A stretch of 64,000 nt of DNA, taken from DATHTC01 sp035456465 (lineage in GTDB: Bacteria > Actinomycetota > Thermoleophilia > Gaiellales > Gaiellaceae). Within the stretch, counting starts at the first letter, position 1. The number at the start of each line of letters is the position of its first letter. The stretch covers positions 73,745 to 137,744 of the forward strand of contig DATIDD010000005.1 of NCBI GenBank assembly GCA_035456465.1. Direction: 5' to 3'. Below are positions 7,386 to 16,923 of the stretch, in pieces. The notes under the pieces were generated by a model, which had not been told where the DNA came from, did no database searches, and worked only from the letters and a program-made list of their open reading frames with translations. Both the position numbers and the translations under genes were made by a program.

Positions 7386-9224
7386 CTAGACCGGCACGAG
7401 CCCGCGGGCGCGCCGCGAGGCGGCCGACTGGCGCCTCTGGGCCGAGAGCTCGAGCTTCCGCAGGCGCACGTGCGACGGGGTCACCTCGACGCACTCGTCG
7501 TCGCGGATGAACTCGAGCGCCTGCTCGAGCGACAGCGGGCGCGGCGGGATCAGCCGGACGAGCTCCTCGGCGGTCGAGGAGCGCATGTTCGTCAGCTTCT
7601 TCTCCTTCGTCGCGTTGACGTCGAGGTCCTCGGCACGCGCGTTCTCGCCCACGATCATCCCCTCGTACAGCTCCGCGCCGGGCCCCACGAACAGCTGCCC
7701 GCGCTCCTGGAGGTTCAGCAGCGCGAACGAGGTGGCCGTGCCGCGGCGGTCGGCCACGAGGCTCCCCGTCGGGCGGGTCCGCAACTCGCCGTGCCAGGGC
7801 TCGTAGCGGTCGAAGACGTGGTGGATGATCCCGGTGCCGCGGGTCTCGGTGAGGAACTCCGTGCGGAAGCCGATCAGCCCGCGCGCGGGCACGAGGTACT
7901 CGATCCGCACCCAGCCGGTGCCGTGGTTGACCATCTGCTCCATCCGCCCCCGACGGAGCGCGAGCAGCTGCGTGATCACCCCGACGTATTCCTCCGGCGC
8001 GTCGATCGCGAGCCGCTCGACGGGCTCGTGCAGGACGCCGTCGACCTCGCGCGTGACCACCTGCGGCTTCCCCACGGTGAGCTCGAAGCCCTCGCGGCGC
8101 ATCAGCTCGACGAGCACGGCGAGCTGGAGCTCGCCGCGCCCCTGCACCTCCCACGCGTCCGGCTGCGCGGTCGGGAGCACCCGCAGCGAGACGTTGCCGA
8201 CGAGCTCCTGGTCGAGGCGCGCCTTGACCATCGAGGCGGTGAGGCGGGTCCCGTCGCGGCCCGAGAGGGGCGAGGTGTTGATCCCGACGGTCATCGAGAG
8301 GCTCGGCTCGTCGACGCCGATCACGGGCAACGGCCGGGGGTCGTCGGGATCGGCCAGCGTCTCGCCGATCGTGACCTCGGGGATGCCGGCCACCGCAACG
8401 AGCTCTCCGGGCCCGGCCTCCGGGGCGTCGACCCGGTCCAGCGCATCGCTCACGTACAACTCGGTCACGCGCGCGCGCTCGACCTCGCCGGTCGTCCGGC
8501 ACCACGCGACCTGGGCGCCCTTGCGGATCGTCCCCTGGACGACGCGGCAGATCGCGAGCCGGCCGACGTACGGGGAGGCGTCGAGGTTCGTCACGTGCGC
8601 CTGCAGCGGGTGCCCCTCCTCGTACTCGGGCGCGGGGATGTGCGCGATCAGCGTCTCGAGCAGCGGGCGCAGGTCGGTGGCGAGCTCATCGCCGTTTAGC
8701 GCGGCGCGGCCGGCCTTCGCGTTGCAGAGCACGATGGGGAACTCGATCTGGCCCTCGTCGGCGTCGAGGTCGAGGAACAGCTCGTAGACCTCGTTCACCA
8801 CCTCCTCGACGCGCGCGTCCGGCCGGTCGACCTTGTTCACGACGAGGATCACCGGGAGGCGGGCCTCGAGCGCCTTCCGCAGCACGAACCGGGTCTGCGG
8901 CAGCGGCCCCTCGCTCGCGTCGACGAGCAGCAGCACCCCGTCGACCATGTGGAGCGCACGCTCGACCTCGCCGCCGAAGTCGGCGTGCCCCGGCGTGTCG
9001 ACGATGTTCACCTTCGTGCCGCCCCAGCGGACGGCGGTGTTCTTGGCCAGGATCGTGATCCCCTTCTCGCGCTCGAGGTCCATGGAGTCGAGCACGCGCT
9101 CGGCGACGTCCTGGTTCGCGCGGAAGGAGCCCGACTGCCAGAGCATCGCGTCGACGAGCGTCGTCTTCCCGTGGTCGACGTGGGCGACGATGGCGACGTT
9201 GCGGATGTCCTGGCGGCGCGGCAC
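7386..9224 (-). CDS. typA: GTP-binding elongation factor TypA/BipA
   Basis: A 612-residue translational GTPase. The G domain has VAIVAHVDHGKTT (G1), DTPGHADFGGEVE (G3) and VNKVDRPDAR (G4), followed by EF-Tu domain II, an EF-G-like domain (SMTVGINTSPLSGRDG) and the TypA-specific C-terminus with the RSSTAEELVRLIPPRPLSL block. TypA assists ribosome assembly and growth under stress. The GTG at 9224 (VPRRQDIRNV) is preferred because an upstream start at 9254 would overlap the divergent tag gene start. Confidence 0.95.
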   Translation of the reverse strand: MPRRQDIRNVAIVAHVDHGKTTLVDAMLWQSGSFRANQDVAERVLDSMDLEREKGITILAKNTAVRWGGTKVNIVDTPGHADFGGEVERALHMVDGVLLLVDASEGPLPQTRFVLRKALEARLPVILVVNKVDRPDARVEEVVNEVYELFLDLDADEGQIEFPIVLCNAKAGRAALNGDELATDLRPLLETLIAHIPAPEYEEGHPLQAHVTNLDASPYVGRLAICRVVQGTIRKGAQVAWCRTTGEVERARVTELYVSDALDRVDAPEAGPGELVAVAGIPEVTIGETLADPDDPRPLPVIGVDEPSLSMTVGINTSPLSGRDGTRLTASMVKARLDQELVGNVSLRVLPTAQPDAWEVQGRGELQLAVLVELMRREGFELTVGKPQVVTREVDGVLHEPVERLAIDAPEEYVGVITQLLALRRGRMEQMVNHGTGWVRIEYLVPARGLIGFRTEFLTETRGTGIIHHVFDRYEPWHGELRTRPTGSLVADRRGTATSFALLNLQERGQLFVGPGAELYEGMIVGENARAEDLDVNATKEKKLTNMRSSTAEELVRLIPPRPLSLEQALEFIRDDECVEVTPSHVRLRKLELSAQRRQSAASRRARGLVPV

Positions 9225-9234
9225 CGGCGGAGGG

Positions 9235-9250
9235 TAGCGTCGGCCCCGTG
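9235..9250 (+). promoter_or_regulatory. Leaderless promoter -10 box for tag
   Basis: TAGCGT at 9235-9240, then seven bases, then the GTG start at 9248. No ribosome binding site fits between. Confidence 0.5.
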
Positions 9251-9859
9251 GCACGCGATCTCGTTCGGGACGCTGAGGCGGCGACGCGGTGCGCCTGGGT
9301 GCCGCTCGACGACCCGCTGTACGTCGCCTACCACGACGACGAGTGGGGGATGCCGACGCGCGACGACCGCGACCTCTACGAGCTGCTCACGCTCGAAGGC
9401 GCGCAGGCGGGGCTGTCGTGGGCGACGATCCTGCGCAAGCGGGAGGGCTACCGGCGCGCGTTCGCGGGCTTCGACGCCGAGGCCGTCGCCCGCTTCGGGC
9501 CCGACGACGTGCAGCGCCTGCTGGCCGACACGGGCATCGTCCGGAACCGGCTGAAGGTCGAGTCGACGATCTCCAACGCGCGCGCCGTGCTCGAGCTCGA
9601 CGTGCCGCTGTCCGAGCTCCTGTGGAGCTTCGTCGACGGCGAGCAGCGGATGAACGCGTGGCGGACGCTCGCGGAGATCCCCGCCGAGACGCCCGAGTCG
9701 AGGGCGATGTCGAAGGAGCTGAAGCGGCGCGGGTTCCGCTTCGTCGGGCCGACGGTCTGCTACGCGCTGATGCAGGCGGCGGGGCTCGTCGACGACCACA
9801 CCGTCGACTGCTTCCGCCGCGCGGCAGGCGCTACGGGCGCCTCGCCGGCCTCCGCGTGA
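9248..9859 (+). CDS. tag: DNA-3-methyladenine glycosylase I
   Basis: A 203-residue Tag-family glycosylase, which excises 3-methyladenine from alkylated DNA. Zinc ligands are visible as Cys15 (RCAWV), a His in YHDDEWG and the late His and Cys in DDHTVDCF. The helix-hairpin core has AGLSWATILRKREGYR, the glycosylase pocket motif, and RGFRFVGPTVCYALMQAAG near the C-terminus. Length is as usual for the family. The last 29 bases overlap the convergent secreted-protein gene. Apparently monocistronic and leaderless. Confidence 0.94.
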   Translation: MARDLVRDAEAATRCAWVPLDDPLYVAYHDDEWGMPTRDDRDLYELLTLEGAQAGLSWATILRKREGYRRAFAGFDAEAVARFGPDDVQRLLADTGIVRNRLKVESTISNARAVLELDVPLSELLWSFVDGEQRMNAWRTLAEIPAETPESRAMSKELKRRGFRFVGPTVCYALMQAAGLVDDHTVDCFRRAAGATGASPASA

Positions 9860-12389
9860 CCCGCTCGCACCGCTTGACCTTGTCGGCCCGGTCGACGGTC
9901 GCGCGATCCGTGCCGGGCCCGCAGTCGACCGTGTCGACCGCACCGTCGGTCGCGACGATCGTGTCGTTGCCGGCGCCGCCGAGGAGCACGTCCTTCCCGC
10001 CCCTGCCGTCGATCCGGTCGTTGCCGCCGAGACCGCTGATCGTCTCGGCCCGGTTCGTGCCGACGAGCCGGTCGTTGCGGGCACTGCCCCGGATCGACTT
10101 GGTCGTCGCGGGGGCCTTCGCCGCGACGACGGCGGAGATCGCCGAGGTCGCCTGCGTGGATCCGGCTGCGTTGCCGGCGGTGACGAGCAGCCGCATGCGG
10201 CGACCGACGTCGGCGGCGACGAGGACGTAGGAGCTCTTCGTCGCGAGCGCAACCGGGGTGCAGGTCGTCCCCGTCCTCGGACAGCGCTGCCACTGGTACG
10301 AGTACGTCATCGGCGTCGTCCCCGTCCACCGGCCGGTCGCCGCGACGAGCGTCCGCCCCTTCGCGAGCACGCCCGTGAACGACGGCGCGGCCGTGTTGCT
10401 CGGCCGCGTCGCGGCGGTCGTCGTCGCGCCCCCGGCCTCGATCACGTCGGTCGCGCCCGAGGTGACGGTGGCGGAGCCGGAGGCGTTACGGGCGGTGACG
10501 GCGACCACGACCGTCCCGCCGACCTCCGACGCGGTCAGCACGTAGGACTGCGCCGTCGCTCCGGCGATGGCGGCGCAGCCGGCGCCCGCCGCGTTGCAGC
10601 GCTGCCACTGGTACGTGTAGGTCAGAGGGAGCGTGCCCGTCCACGTGCCGTTCGTCGCCGACAGGACGGAGCCGGCGCGCTCGGTGCCGCTGACGGACGG
10701 CCTGAACGTGTTCACGGGCGCCTGGCCCGCGACGACCGCCGTCGGCTCCGAGGTCGCCGTCGCCGTCCCGAAGTCGTTCGTCGCGGTCACCGCGACGCGG
10801 AGCCTCGAGCCGACGTCCGCGCTCGTCGCGGTGTACGAGGTCGTGATCGCGCCGGCGATGTCGCGGCAGTTCGCTCCCGCCGAGTCGCACCGTCGCCACT
10901 GGTACGCGTAGACGATCGTCGGCGCGCCCGTCCACGTGCCTCGCGTGGCGAGGAAGGACGTGGACGCGGCGGCGCTCGTGGACGTGGACTCCGTGATCGC
11001 GGGCAGCACGGTGTTCGAGGGGAGGTTGCTGGACACGAGCGGCGAGGGGAGCGACTCCGCCGTCACGCTGCCCTCGGCGTTCGTCGCGGTGACCTCGACC
11101 CGCAGCGTCTTGCCGACGTCGGCCGAAGCGACCGCGTACACGCTCGCGGTCGACGCCGGGCCGACGTGGACGCAGTTCGCGCCTGCGGCGTCGCAGCGCT
11201 TCCAGCGGTAGGTGAAGACGAGGTTCGCGCCTGTCCACGTGCCCGTCGTGGCCTCGAGCGTCTCGCCCAGGATCGTCTCTCCCTCGATCGCCGGGGGCGT
11301 CACGTTGCGCGGCGCGGAGGCGCCGACGACCGGAGTCGCGAGTGACGTGCCGGGCGCGGAGCCGTCGGGCGTCGTCGCGGTGACCCTGACGCGGATCGTG
11401 CCGCCGATGTCGAGCGAGCCGACCGTGTAGGTGTCGCCCGTTGCGCCCGGGATCGCGACACAGCCCGACCCGCCCGAGGAGCAGCGCGTCCACTGGTACG
11501 AGTAGCCGGTGATCCCGCTGAGCGACGTCCAGGCGCCGACGCTGCTCGAGAGCACCACGCCGTCCCGCATCACGCCGCCTGCGGTCGGATCGAGCGTGAT
11601 CTCCGGCGGTGCCGTGTTCGCGACCGCGAGCCCCCAGTCGGGCTGCTTCGCGCCCGAGGCGACCAGCTCGCGCGGCGAGCCGCCGCCCGCGGGCACGACC
11701 TTGAGCGCGCCGGCCGACAGCGACGTCGCGTACACGATCTCGTCGCCGCCCGGAGCCCAGCTCGGCGAGAACGCGCCACTCGTGGTGAGCTGCATCCGGC
11801 TCGTGCCGTCGACGTTCATCACGAACAGCTCGCCGTCGGAGACGTACGCGATCCTGGTGCCGTCGGGCGACCACGCCGGGCTGCCCTGGACGCCGCTGCT
11901 CGCGAGGACGCTCGGCGCGCCGCCGCCCGAGGGCGCGACCGCGATGTCGTCGCCGCTCACGAACACGATCTGGGTCCCGTCCGGCGACCAGGCGGGATCG
12001 CTGCCGGAGCCGATCGTGACCGAGGCACAAGCCGCCGGCGACACGTCGCCGATCTTCACGGAGCCGCCGTCGACGTACGCGAGCCGTGCCCCGCTCGGCG
12101 AGATCGCCGGATCCGACCCTGCGCAGAGTGTCCCCGCGCCGAGGCGTACCACGTTGCCGCCGTCGTCGTAGAGGATCACGGCGGCGTCGCTCGAGCTCGA
12201 CGGGTTCGCGCCGGCGACGCCGAGGTCGGTGACCGACGTCCCGTTGGCCGCGATCGTGTGGAGCGTCCCGCCGCTCACGTACACGATCCGCTTCGCCGTC
12301 GTGGACGACGCCGACGCGGGCCCGAGCACGAGCAGGAACAGCGCCCCGACGGCGAGGAGGGAAACCCGAGTGCGGAGCCGCGCCCTCAC
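9831..12389 (-). CDS. Large secreted protein: TolB-like propeller, five Ig-like repeats, RTX end
   Basis: An 852-residue exported protein. Residues 1-27 form a signal peptide (VSLLAVGALFLLVLGPASA). About 30-270 contains WSPDGT-type repeats of a TolB/PD40 beta-propeller. Five Ig-like modules follow, each with a YxYQWxRC signature (YSYQWTRC, FTYRWKRC, YAYQWRRC, YTYQWQRC, YSYQWQRC) and a second Cys. The end (approx. 770-852) has calcium-binding RTX repeats such as GLGGNDRIDGRGG and GGAGNDTI, then a Cys-containing cap with DCGPGTD and KRCERV. Start is GTG 12389 with AGGAAGG five bases before. Likely a cell-surface or extracellular protein; ligand unknown. Confidence 0.88.
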   Translation of the reverse strand: MRARLRTRVSLLAVGALFLLVLGPASASSTTAKRIVYVSGGTLHTIAANGTSVTDLGVAGANPSSSSDAAVILYDDGGNVVRLGAGTLCAGSDPAISPSGARLAYVDGGSVKIGDVSPAACASVTIGSGSDPAWSPDGTQIVFVSGDDIAVAPSGGGAPSVLASSGVQGSPAWSPDGTRIAYVSDGELFVMNVDGTSRMQLTTSGAFSPSWAPGGDEIVYATSLSAGALKVVPAGGGSPRELVASGAKQPDWGLAVANTAPPEITLDPTAGGVMRDGVVLSSSVGAWTSLSGITGYSYQWTRCSSGGSGCVAIPGATGDTYTVGSLDIGGTIRVRVTATTPDGSAPGTSLATPVVGASAPRNVTPPAIEGETILGETLEATTGTWTGANLVFTYRWKRCDAAGANCVHVGPASTASVYAVASADVGKTLRVEVTATNAEGSVTAESLPSPLVSSNLPSNTVLPAITESTSTSAAASTSFLATRGTWTGAPTIVYAYQWRRCDSAGANCRDIAGAITTSYTATSADVGSRLRVAVTATNDFGTATATSEPTAVVAGQAPVNTFRPSVSGTERAGSVLSATNGTWTGTLPLTYTYQWQRCNAAGAGCAAIAGATAQSYVLTASEVGGTVVVAVTARNASGSATVTSGATDVIEAGGATTTAATRPSNTAAPSFTGVLAKGRTLVAATGRWTGTTPMTYSYQWQRCPRTGTTCTPVALATKSSYVLVAADVGRRMRLLVTAGNAAGSTQATSAISAVVAAKAPATTKSIRGSARNDRLVGTNRAETISGLGGNDRIDGRGGKDVLLGGAGNDTIVATDGAVDTVDCGPGTDRATVDRADKVKRCERVTRRPARRP

Positions 12390-12418
12390 TGGCCTTCCTG
12401 GTTTCTAGCAGTATTTAC

Positions 12419-12446
12419 CGCCGGGCGCACCCCCGCCGCCCCGGCG
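12419..12446 (-). terminator. Hairpin at the end of the amine-catabolism operon
   Basis: CGCCGGG (12419-12425) and CCCGGCG (12440-12446) form a 7-bp stem with a 14-base loop, directly downstream of the minus-strand operon end and upstream of the next gene. On the minus strand it is followed by GTAAATAC rather than a T-run. Confidence 0.4.
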
Positions 12447-12457
12447 CTCGGGTCGCG

Positions 12458-13546
12458 TCAGGCCTCGCCCCGTCGCCCGGAGTGGTGGAGCGCGCGCAGG
12501 AGGCGGTCGCCGTCGAGCGCGTAGGCGGTGACGCCGTCCTTGCCCGTCGTCGTCTCGGCCGCGAGCACGGCGTTGAGGATCGCTTCCTCCGTCGCCTCGA
12601 CGACGGCCTGGAAGAGCGTCGTGATGCAGCGGTTCGCGACCATCGAGACCGGCACCGACTCGGGCGAGTCGTCTGCGAGCTCGTTCGGCGGCAGCCCCCG
12701 GTTGCCCGTCGCGAAGCAGAGGAAGAGGTCGCCGCTGAAGTGCTCGCCGAGCCCTCCGGCGCGTGCCACGCCCAGGCCGACGCGCTGCGCGAGCCGGGCG
12801 CATTGCGTCGGCAGCAGCGGGGCGTCCGAGGCGACGACGCCGATGATCGAGCCGCTCCCCGGCGCGTCGAACGCGCCCGGCGACGGGATCTCGTCCGTCG
12901 GGATCAGCCGTCCCACGGGCACGCCGTTCACGCGGAGCTGGTCGCGGGAGCCGTGGTTCGCCTGCACGAGCACGCCGACGACCCAGCCCTCCGGCACGAC
13001 GCGCGACGCCGTCCCGATCCCGCCCTTGAAGCCGTGGCAGATCATTCCGGTGCCGCTGCCGACGCACCCTTCCGCCACGGGACCTCCGGCCGCCGCCGCG
13101 AGCGCCGCGCGGACGTGCTCGGCGCGGACGTGCATCCCGTTGACGTCGCTCAGGACGCCGTCCCACGTCTCCCCCACGACCGGCAGGCTCCAGAACGGCG
13201 CGTCGCCGCCCCGTGTCTCGGCCTCCCAGGCGACGAGCGCGTCGCGGACGACGCCGACCGAGTGGGTGTTGGTGAGCCCGACGGGCGAGTGCAGCATCCC
13301 GGACTCCCGCACCCACTCGAGACCGGTCAGCTCGCCGTTGCCGTTGAGCCGGTGCGCGCCGGCGAACACGGGCTCGGCCCACGCGTGGGCCTCGTGCGGA
13401 TGGATCACGGTCACACCGGTCCGGACGTCGTCTCCCTCCACGATCGTGGCGTGGCCGACCCGCACGCCGCCGACGTCCGTGATCGCGCAGAGCGGGCCGC
13501 GCGGCAGCGAGCCGATGGTGATCCCGAGGTCCGAGACGCGGGGCAC
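12458..13546 (-). CDS. P1 family (DmpA-type) aminopeptidase
   Basis: A 362-residue Ntn-fold autoproteolytic peptidase/amidase of the DmpA/BapA family. These cleave themselves before a nucleophilic Ser and release N-terminal residues, including D- or beta-amino acids. The N-terminal block GPLCAITDVGGVRVGHATI, the internal GVVRDALVAWE and the nucleophile region GSGSIIGVVASDAPLLPTQ (approx. 253-271) are typical. GTG 13546 overlaps the stop of the upstream metallophosphoesterase (TAGTG), showing translational coupling. It is the last gene of the seven-gene operon and may free an amine or amino acid from a peptide-like substrate. Confidence 0.87.
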   Translation of the reverse strand: MPRVSDLGITIGSLPRGPLCAITDVGGVRVGHATIVEGDDVRTGVTVIHPHEAHAWAEPVFAGAHRLNGNGELTGLEWVRESGMLHSPVGLTNTHSVGVVRDALVAWEAETRGGDAPFWSLPVVGETWDGVLSDVNGMHVRAEHVRAALAAAAGGPVAEGCVGSGTGMICHGFKGGIGTASRVVPEGWVVGVLVQANHGSRDQLRVNGVPVGRLIPTDEIPSPGAFDAPGSGSIIGVVASDAPLLPTQCARLAQRVGLGVARAGGLGEHFSGDLFLCFATGNRGLPPNELADDSPESVPVSMVANRCITTLFQAVVEATEEAILNAVLAAETTTGKDGVTAYALDGDRLLRALHHSGRRGEA

Positions 13547-14487
13547 TAGCCGGCCGTGAGCTGGTAGCTCTCGAGCTTGCCCCGCCGGATCTCGACGAGC
13601 GCGCCGCGGAGCACGCCCTCGTTGTACTCGCTCCCCGGGTTGATGCACACCGTGCGGCCGAGCTTGAACGTGCCGCGCGACTCGTGGAGGTGACCGTGGA
13701 GGCCGAGGAGCGGCTGGTGGCGCTCGATCGCGGCGCGGCACGAGGTCGATCCGACCGGGTGCATCTCGACGCCGCCCGCCCCGGCGGTCAGGCGGAAGTC
13801 CTCGCCCAGCTTGGGGCCCGCGTCGATCCCCGTGTCGTACGGCGGGCAGTGGAAGTTGAAGACCGCACGGCCGGGATCGTCGAGCTGGGCGATGACGGCC
13901 TCGAGCCGACGGCCGAGCTCCTCCTCGGGCACGTCGCGGGGGCAGTGCCACGGCGTCTCGTTCGCGTAGCCGCAGCTCGCGACCTGCGTCCCGTCCGGGA
14001 GCTCGACGACCCGCCCCTCGAGGAACTGCACCCAGTCGCTCGCCTGGATCACCTCGTCGATCGCGGGCGGGTCGTCGTTGCCCGCGTTCACGTAGCAGGC
14101 GATGCCGGCCGGGCGAAGCCGCTCCTCCGCGAGCGCGATCCACCGCGCGAGGCGCTCCTTCATCAGCCGCAGGAACAGCGCCTCCCGCGCCGCCGGATCA
14201 GCGGCGACGGCCGCCGCCTCGTCGGCGTCGCAGCGCCAGGCGTAGTAGCCGGTGTTCCCGATCTTCCGCTCCAGCTCGTCCAGGGCCGTGCCCGCCTCGA
14301 CGGAGACGGGCTCGCCGAGGAACTGCCCCTCGTAGCGGCCGTTCGCCGCCACGAGGGGCACGATCGCCTTGCCGGTGATGTCACCGCCGACGAGCACGGC
14401 GTCGACCCCGTAGAACGACCCGGCGTTCACGAACTTCGTGAAGCACCGGTCGGAGCCGTGGACATCGGTGGCGTAGAAGAGGCGCAC
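13546..14487 (-). CDS. Calcineurin-like metallophosphoesterase
   Basis: A 313-residue cytoplasmic metallophosphatase-fold protein with the full motif set: YATDVHGS (DxH), VGGDITGK (GD), NAGNDDP (GNx-D), a His in FNFHCPPYD and GLHGHLHES (GHxH). Dinuclear-metal phosphoesterase activity is expected; whether the substrate is a phosphomonoester, diester or nucleotide is not visible. Start is GTG 14487, coupled to the permease stop (TAGTG). A phosphoesterase in an amine/peptide catabolic operon is unusual and could act on a phosphorylated intermediate or a signal nucleotide. Confidence 0.85.
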   Translation of the reverse strand: MRLFYATDVHGSDRCFTKFVNAGSFYGVDAVLVGGDITGKAIVPLVAANGRYEGQFLGEPVSVEAGTALDELERKIGNTGYYAWRCDADEAAAVAADPAAREALFLRLMKERLARWIALAEERLRPAGIACYVNAGNDDPPAIDEVIQASDWVQFLEGRVVELPDGTQVASCGYANETPWHCPRDVPEEELGRRLEAVIAQLDDPGRAVFNFHCPPYDTGIDAGPKLGEDFRLTAGAGGVEMHPVGSTSCRAAIERHQPLLGLHGHLHESRGTFKLGRTVCINPGSEYNEGVLRGALVEIRRGKLESYQLTAG

Positions 14488-16127
14488 TACTCGGGCGGGA
14501 TCTCCTTGTAGAGCAGGTCGAGGTCGACGCCGCGCTGCCGCTGCACGGCCCGCGAGACGAAGTAGAGGATCGCGCCGACGACGTAGATCCCGACCACGAA
14601 CGCGATCGCCCGGCCGCTGGTCGGCCCGGAGAACGCCGGGGTGTCGAACGAGGCGATGAGGATCAGCGTGAACAGGAGGAGGTTGCCGAGCCCGAGCAGC
14701 GAGATCACGGGGATCCCGAGGAGGCGACGCCGCACCGCCTCGGGCGCCTGGTCGAACAGCTCGGGCCGCCGGTAGGGCAGCAGGATCGCCGCGAAGCTCG
14801 CGATCCAGAACGCCACCGAGAAGATCACGATGTAGTTCACGACGATCGTGAAGAAGGACGTGAACACGTAGAGCGCGAGCAGCACCGCCGCGATCGCGGT
14901 GATCACGAGCGCCGCCACCCACGGCGCGTGCGTCCGCTCGCCGACGGTCGCGAGCTTCCTGGGCATCACGCCGTCGAACGACCAGGCGAACAGGTTGCGC
15001 GTGCAGACCATCCCGATCACCGGCAGCAGCAGCGCATGCCAGAGGATGAACGAGACGCCGATGATCACGTTCACGATCGTGCTGTCGGTCATGATCCCGG
15101 CGAAGAAGTTGAGCACCGGCGAGACGGGAAGGCCGGAGCCCTCGTCGGTGTTGCCGTCGAGGTAGACGACCGAGTTGGTGAAGTCCTTGCCGACGACGTC
15201 GTAGTACCGCCAGAAGATCAGCATGTAGACGAGGTAGGCGAAGAGCAGCGTGGCGAGGATCATCCGCGGCTGCGTCTTCGACGCCTGCTTCACCTCGCCG
15301 CCGATGTACGCGGAGTAGGTGAAGCCGATGTAGATCCAGTAGCCGATCGGGATCGCGAGCAGCGCCCCGACGAACGTCGCGTCGCCGGCGCTGAACCCCG
15401 CCTGCGAGGCTTGGTCGATCAGGCCCTGATAGGTCTGGCCGTCCGCGCTGTCCGCCATGAAGGCGTTGAACTTCGTCACGAACTCGTCGCGCGTGGTCGT
15501 CAGGAACACGATCAGCGTCACGAACGTGCCGAACATGGCGGGGATGAAGCCGACGAGGAAGATCGTCCGGAGCGCGCGCGGGCTCAGCGTGAGCACGTAC
15601 GCGACCAGGCCCAGCAGCCCCAGGCCGATCAGGAACGTCTGCCAGTCGTGGCCGACGCTCTCGCTCCAGTCGACGAGCGTGTCGTTCCCCGTCGCGTGGC
15701 CGACCGTCGCGAGCGAGACGGCGAGACCGAAGTTCACGGTGAACGCCGCGTAGAGCGCCAGGCCGAGGAACTGCGACCAGGTGAAGCCCCAGTTCGCGGT
15801 GAAGCCGATGCCGGGATGGACGACGCGGCTGAGGTAGACGTAGTCGCCCCCCGACCGCGGCAGGATCCCCGACAGATACCCGTACATCGCCGCGTTCGCC
15901 AGCGTCAGGATCGTCCCGATCGTGACGACGACGAGCACGTTCTGCTCCGGCCAGAGACCGGCGATGAAGCTCGGCACCACCGCGAGCACGAGCCCGAGCG
16001 CGTAGCCGAGCGTGTTGAAGATGAACACGTCCAGGGGCCGGAACTCCCGGATCAGCCCCGAGGACTGACGCACGAACAGCCCGCGCGCCTCGGGGGCGGC
16101 GGCGCCGGCCGCAGCCTGGTCACTCAT
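14487..16127 (-). CDS. APC-superfamily amino acid/amine permease
   Basis: A 546-residue membrane transporter with about 12 hydrophobic segments. The first helix region FIFNTLGYALGLVLAVVPSF and the block YGYLSGILPRSGGDYVYLSR are the usual APC cation-coupled substrate-site segments, and GFTWSQFLGLALY follows. A long, poorly conserved extracytoplasmic loop lies around residues 220-260. ATG 16127 is chosen because AGAGGAGG stands six bases upstream; a start 30 bases earlier would overlap the amidase further. It overlaps the nitrilase gene by 8 bases. Probably imports the substrate of the operon. Confidence 0.88.
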   Translation of the reverse strand: MSDQAAAGAAAPEARGLFVRQSSGLIREFRPLDVFIFNTLGYALGLVLAVVPSFIAGLWPEQNVLVVVTIGTILTLANAAMYGYLSGILPRSGGDYVYLSRVVHPGIGFTANWGFTWSQFLGLALYAAFTVNFGLAVSLATVGHATGNDTLVDWSESVGHDWQTFLIGLGLLGLVAYVLTLSPRALRTIFLVGFIPAMFGTFVTLIVFLTTTRDEFVTKFNAFMADSADGQTYQGLIDQASQAGFSAGDATFVGALLAIPIGYWIYIGFTYSAYIGGEVKQASKTQPRMILATLLFAYLVYMLIFWRYYDVVGKDFTNSVVYLDGNTDEGSGLPVSPVLNFFAGIMTDSTIVNVIIGVSFILWHALLLPVIGMVCTRNLFAWSFDGVMPRKLATVGERTHAPWVAALVITAIAAVLLALYVFTSFFTIVVNYIVIFSVAFWIASFAAILLPYRRPELFDQAPEAVRRRLLGIPVISLLGLGNLLLFTLILIASFDTPAFSGPTSGRAIAFVVGIYVVGAILYFVSRAVQRQRGVDLDLLYKEIPPE

Positions 16128-16923
16128 CTGAGCCTCCTCTCGATCCGACGACGTCAAGCACCCGCACGGGCGGCACGGGCTGGAGCGCCTTCAGGTAGTC
16201 GACCCGCTCGTCGACGCCGCCCGGCTCGGGAACCTCGACGACGAGCAGCTCCTCGCGGTCCCGGGACGCCTCCGCGACGACGTCGCCCAGCGGCGAGACG
16301 GCCCGGCTGCCGCCGACGAAGACGAAGTCGTCGCCGGGGCCGACGGCGTTGGCGTACAGGTGCGCGACGCGGTTCTCGACCGCACGCGCCTTCGAGGCGA
16401 CCTCGTGGTCGACGAAGAACGGCCGCATGTTGGCCGACGAGGTCACGAGCAGGTCGGCTCCCGCGAGCGCGGCCGCGCGGGCCGGCTCCGGGAACTCGAT
16501 GTCGAAGCAGATCAGCGGCGTGACGCGGCGGCCGAGGAGTGGCAGCACGAGCAGCTCCTCGCCGGGGACGAACGCCGAGCGCTCGCCGCCGAACAGCTGG
16601 GTCTTGCGGTAGACCGCCGCGACGGACCCGTCGCGGTCGACGATCGCGGCCGAGTTGGCGACGCCCCCCGCGGTGCGCTCCGCGAACCCGACGACCGCCG
16701 CCGTGCCGGCCTCGGCGCACGCCCGGCGCACGAGGCGGAGCTCCTCGTCGTCGACCGTCCGGGCGCTGCGCCGGAGCCCGTGGTAGCTGTAGCCGCCGAG
16801 GTAGAGCTCGGGGAAGACGGCGAGGTCGACCTCGGGGTGGTCGAGGATCGCCTCGGCGGCCCGCCGCGCGTTGCCCGCGGGATCGCCGATGGCCGAGGTC
16901 AGCTGGCACAGGAGCGCCTGCAT
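16120..16923 (-). CDS. Carbon-nitrogen hydrolase (nitrilase superfamily amidase)
   Basis: A 267-residue amidase with the catalytic triad Glu (VFPELYLGGYSYHG), Lys (VYRKTQLFGG) and Cys (PLICFDIEFPEPARA). This form, with no fused domain, is shared by omega-amidases, N-carbamoylputrescine amidases and related enzymes that hydrolyse a C-N bond in amides or ureides. Specificity is not resolved. ATG 16923 overlaps the aminotransferase stop as TGATG. With the adjacent class III aminotransferase and M20 deacylase it suggests stepwise removal of acyl and amino groups from a diamine-like compound. Confidence 0.88.
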   Translation of the reverse strand: MQALLCQLTSAIGDPAGNARRAAEAILDHPEVDLAVFPELYLGGYSYHGLRRSARTVDDEELRLVRRACAEAGTAAVVGFAERTAGGVANSAAIVDRDGSVAAVYRKTQLFGGERSAFVPGEELLVLPLLGRRVTPLICFDIEFPEPARAAALAGADLLVTSSANMRPFFVDHEVASKARAVENRVAHLYANAVGPGDDFVFVGGSRAVSPLGDVVAEASRDREELLVVEVPEPGGVDERVDYLKALQPVPPVRVLDVVGSRGGSDE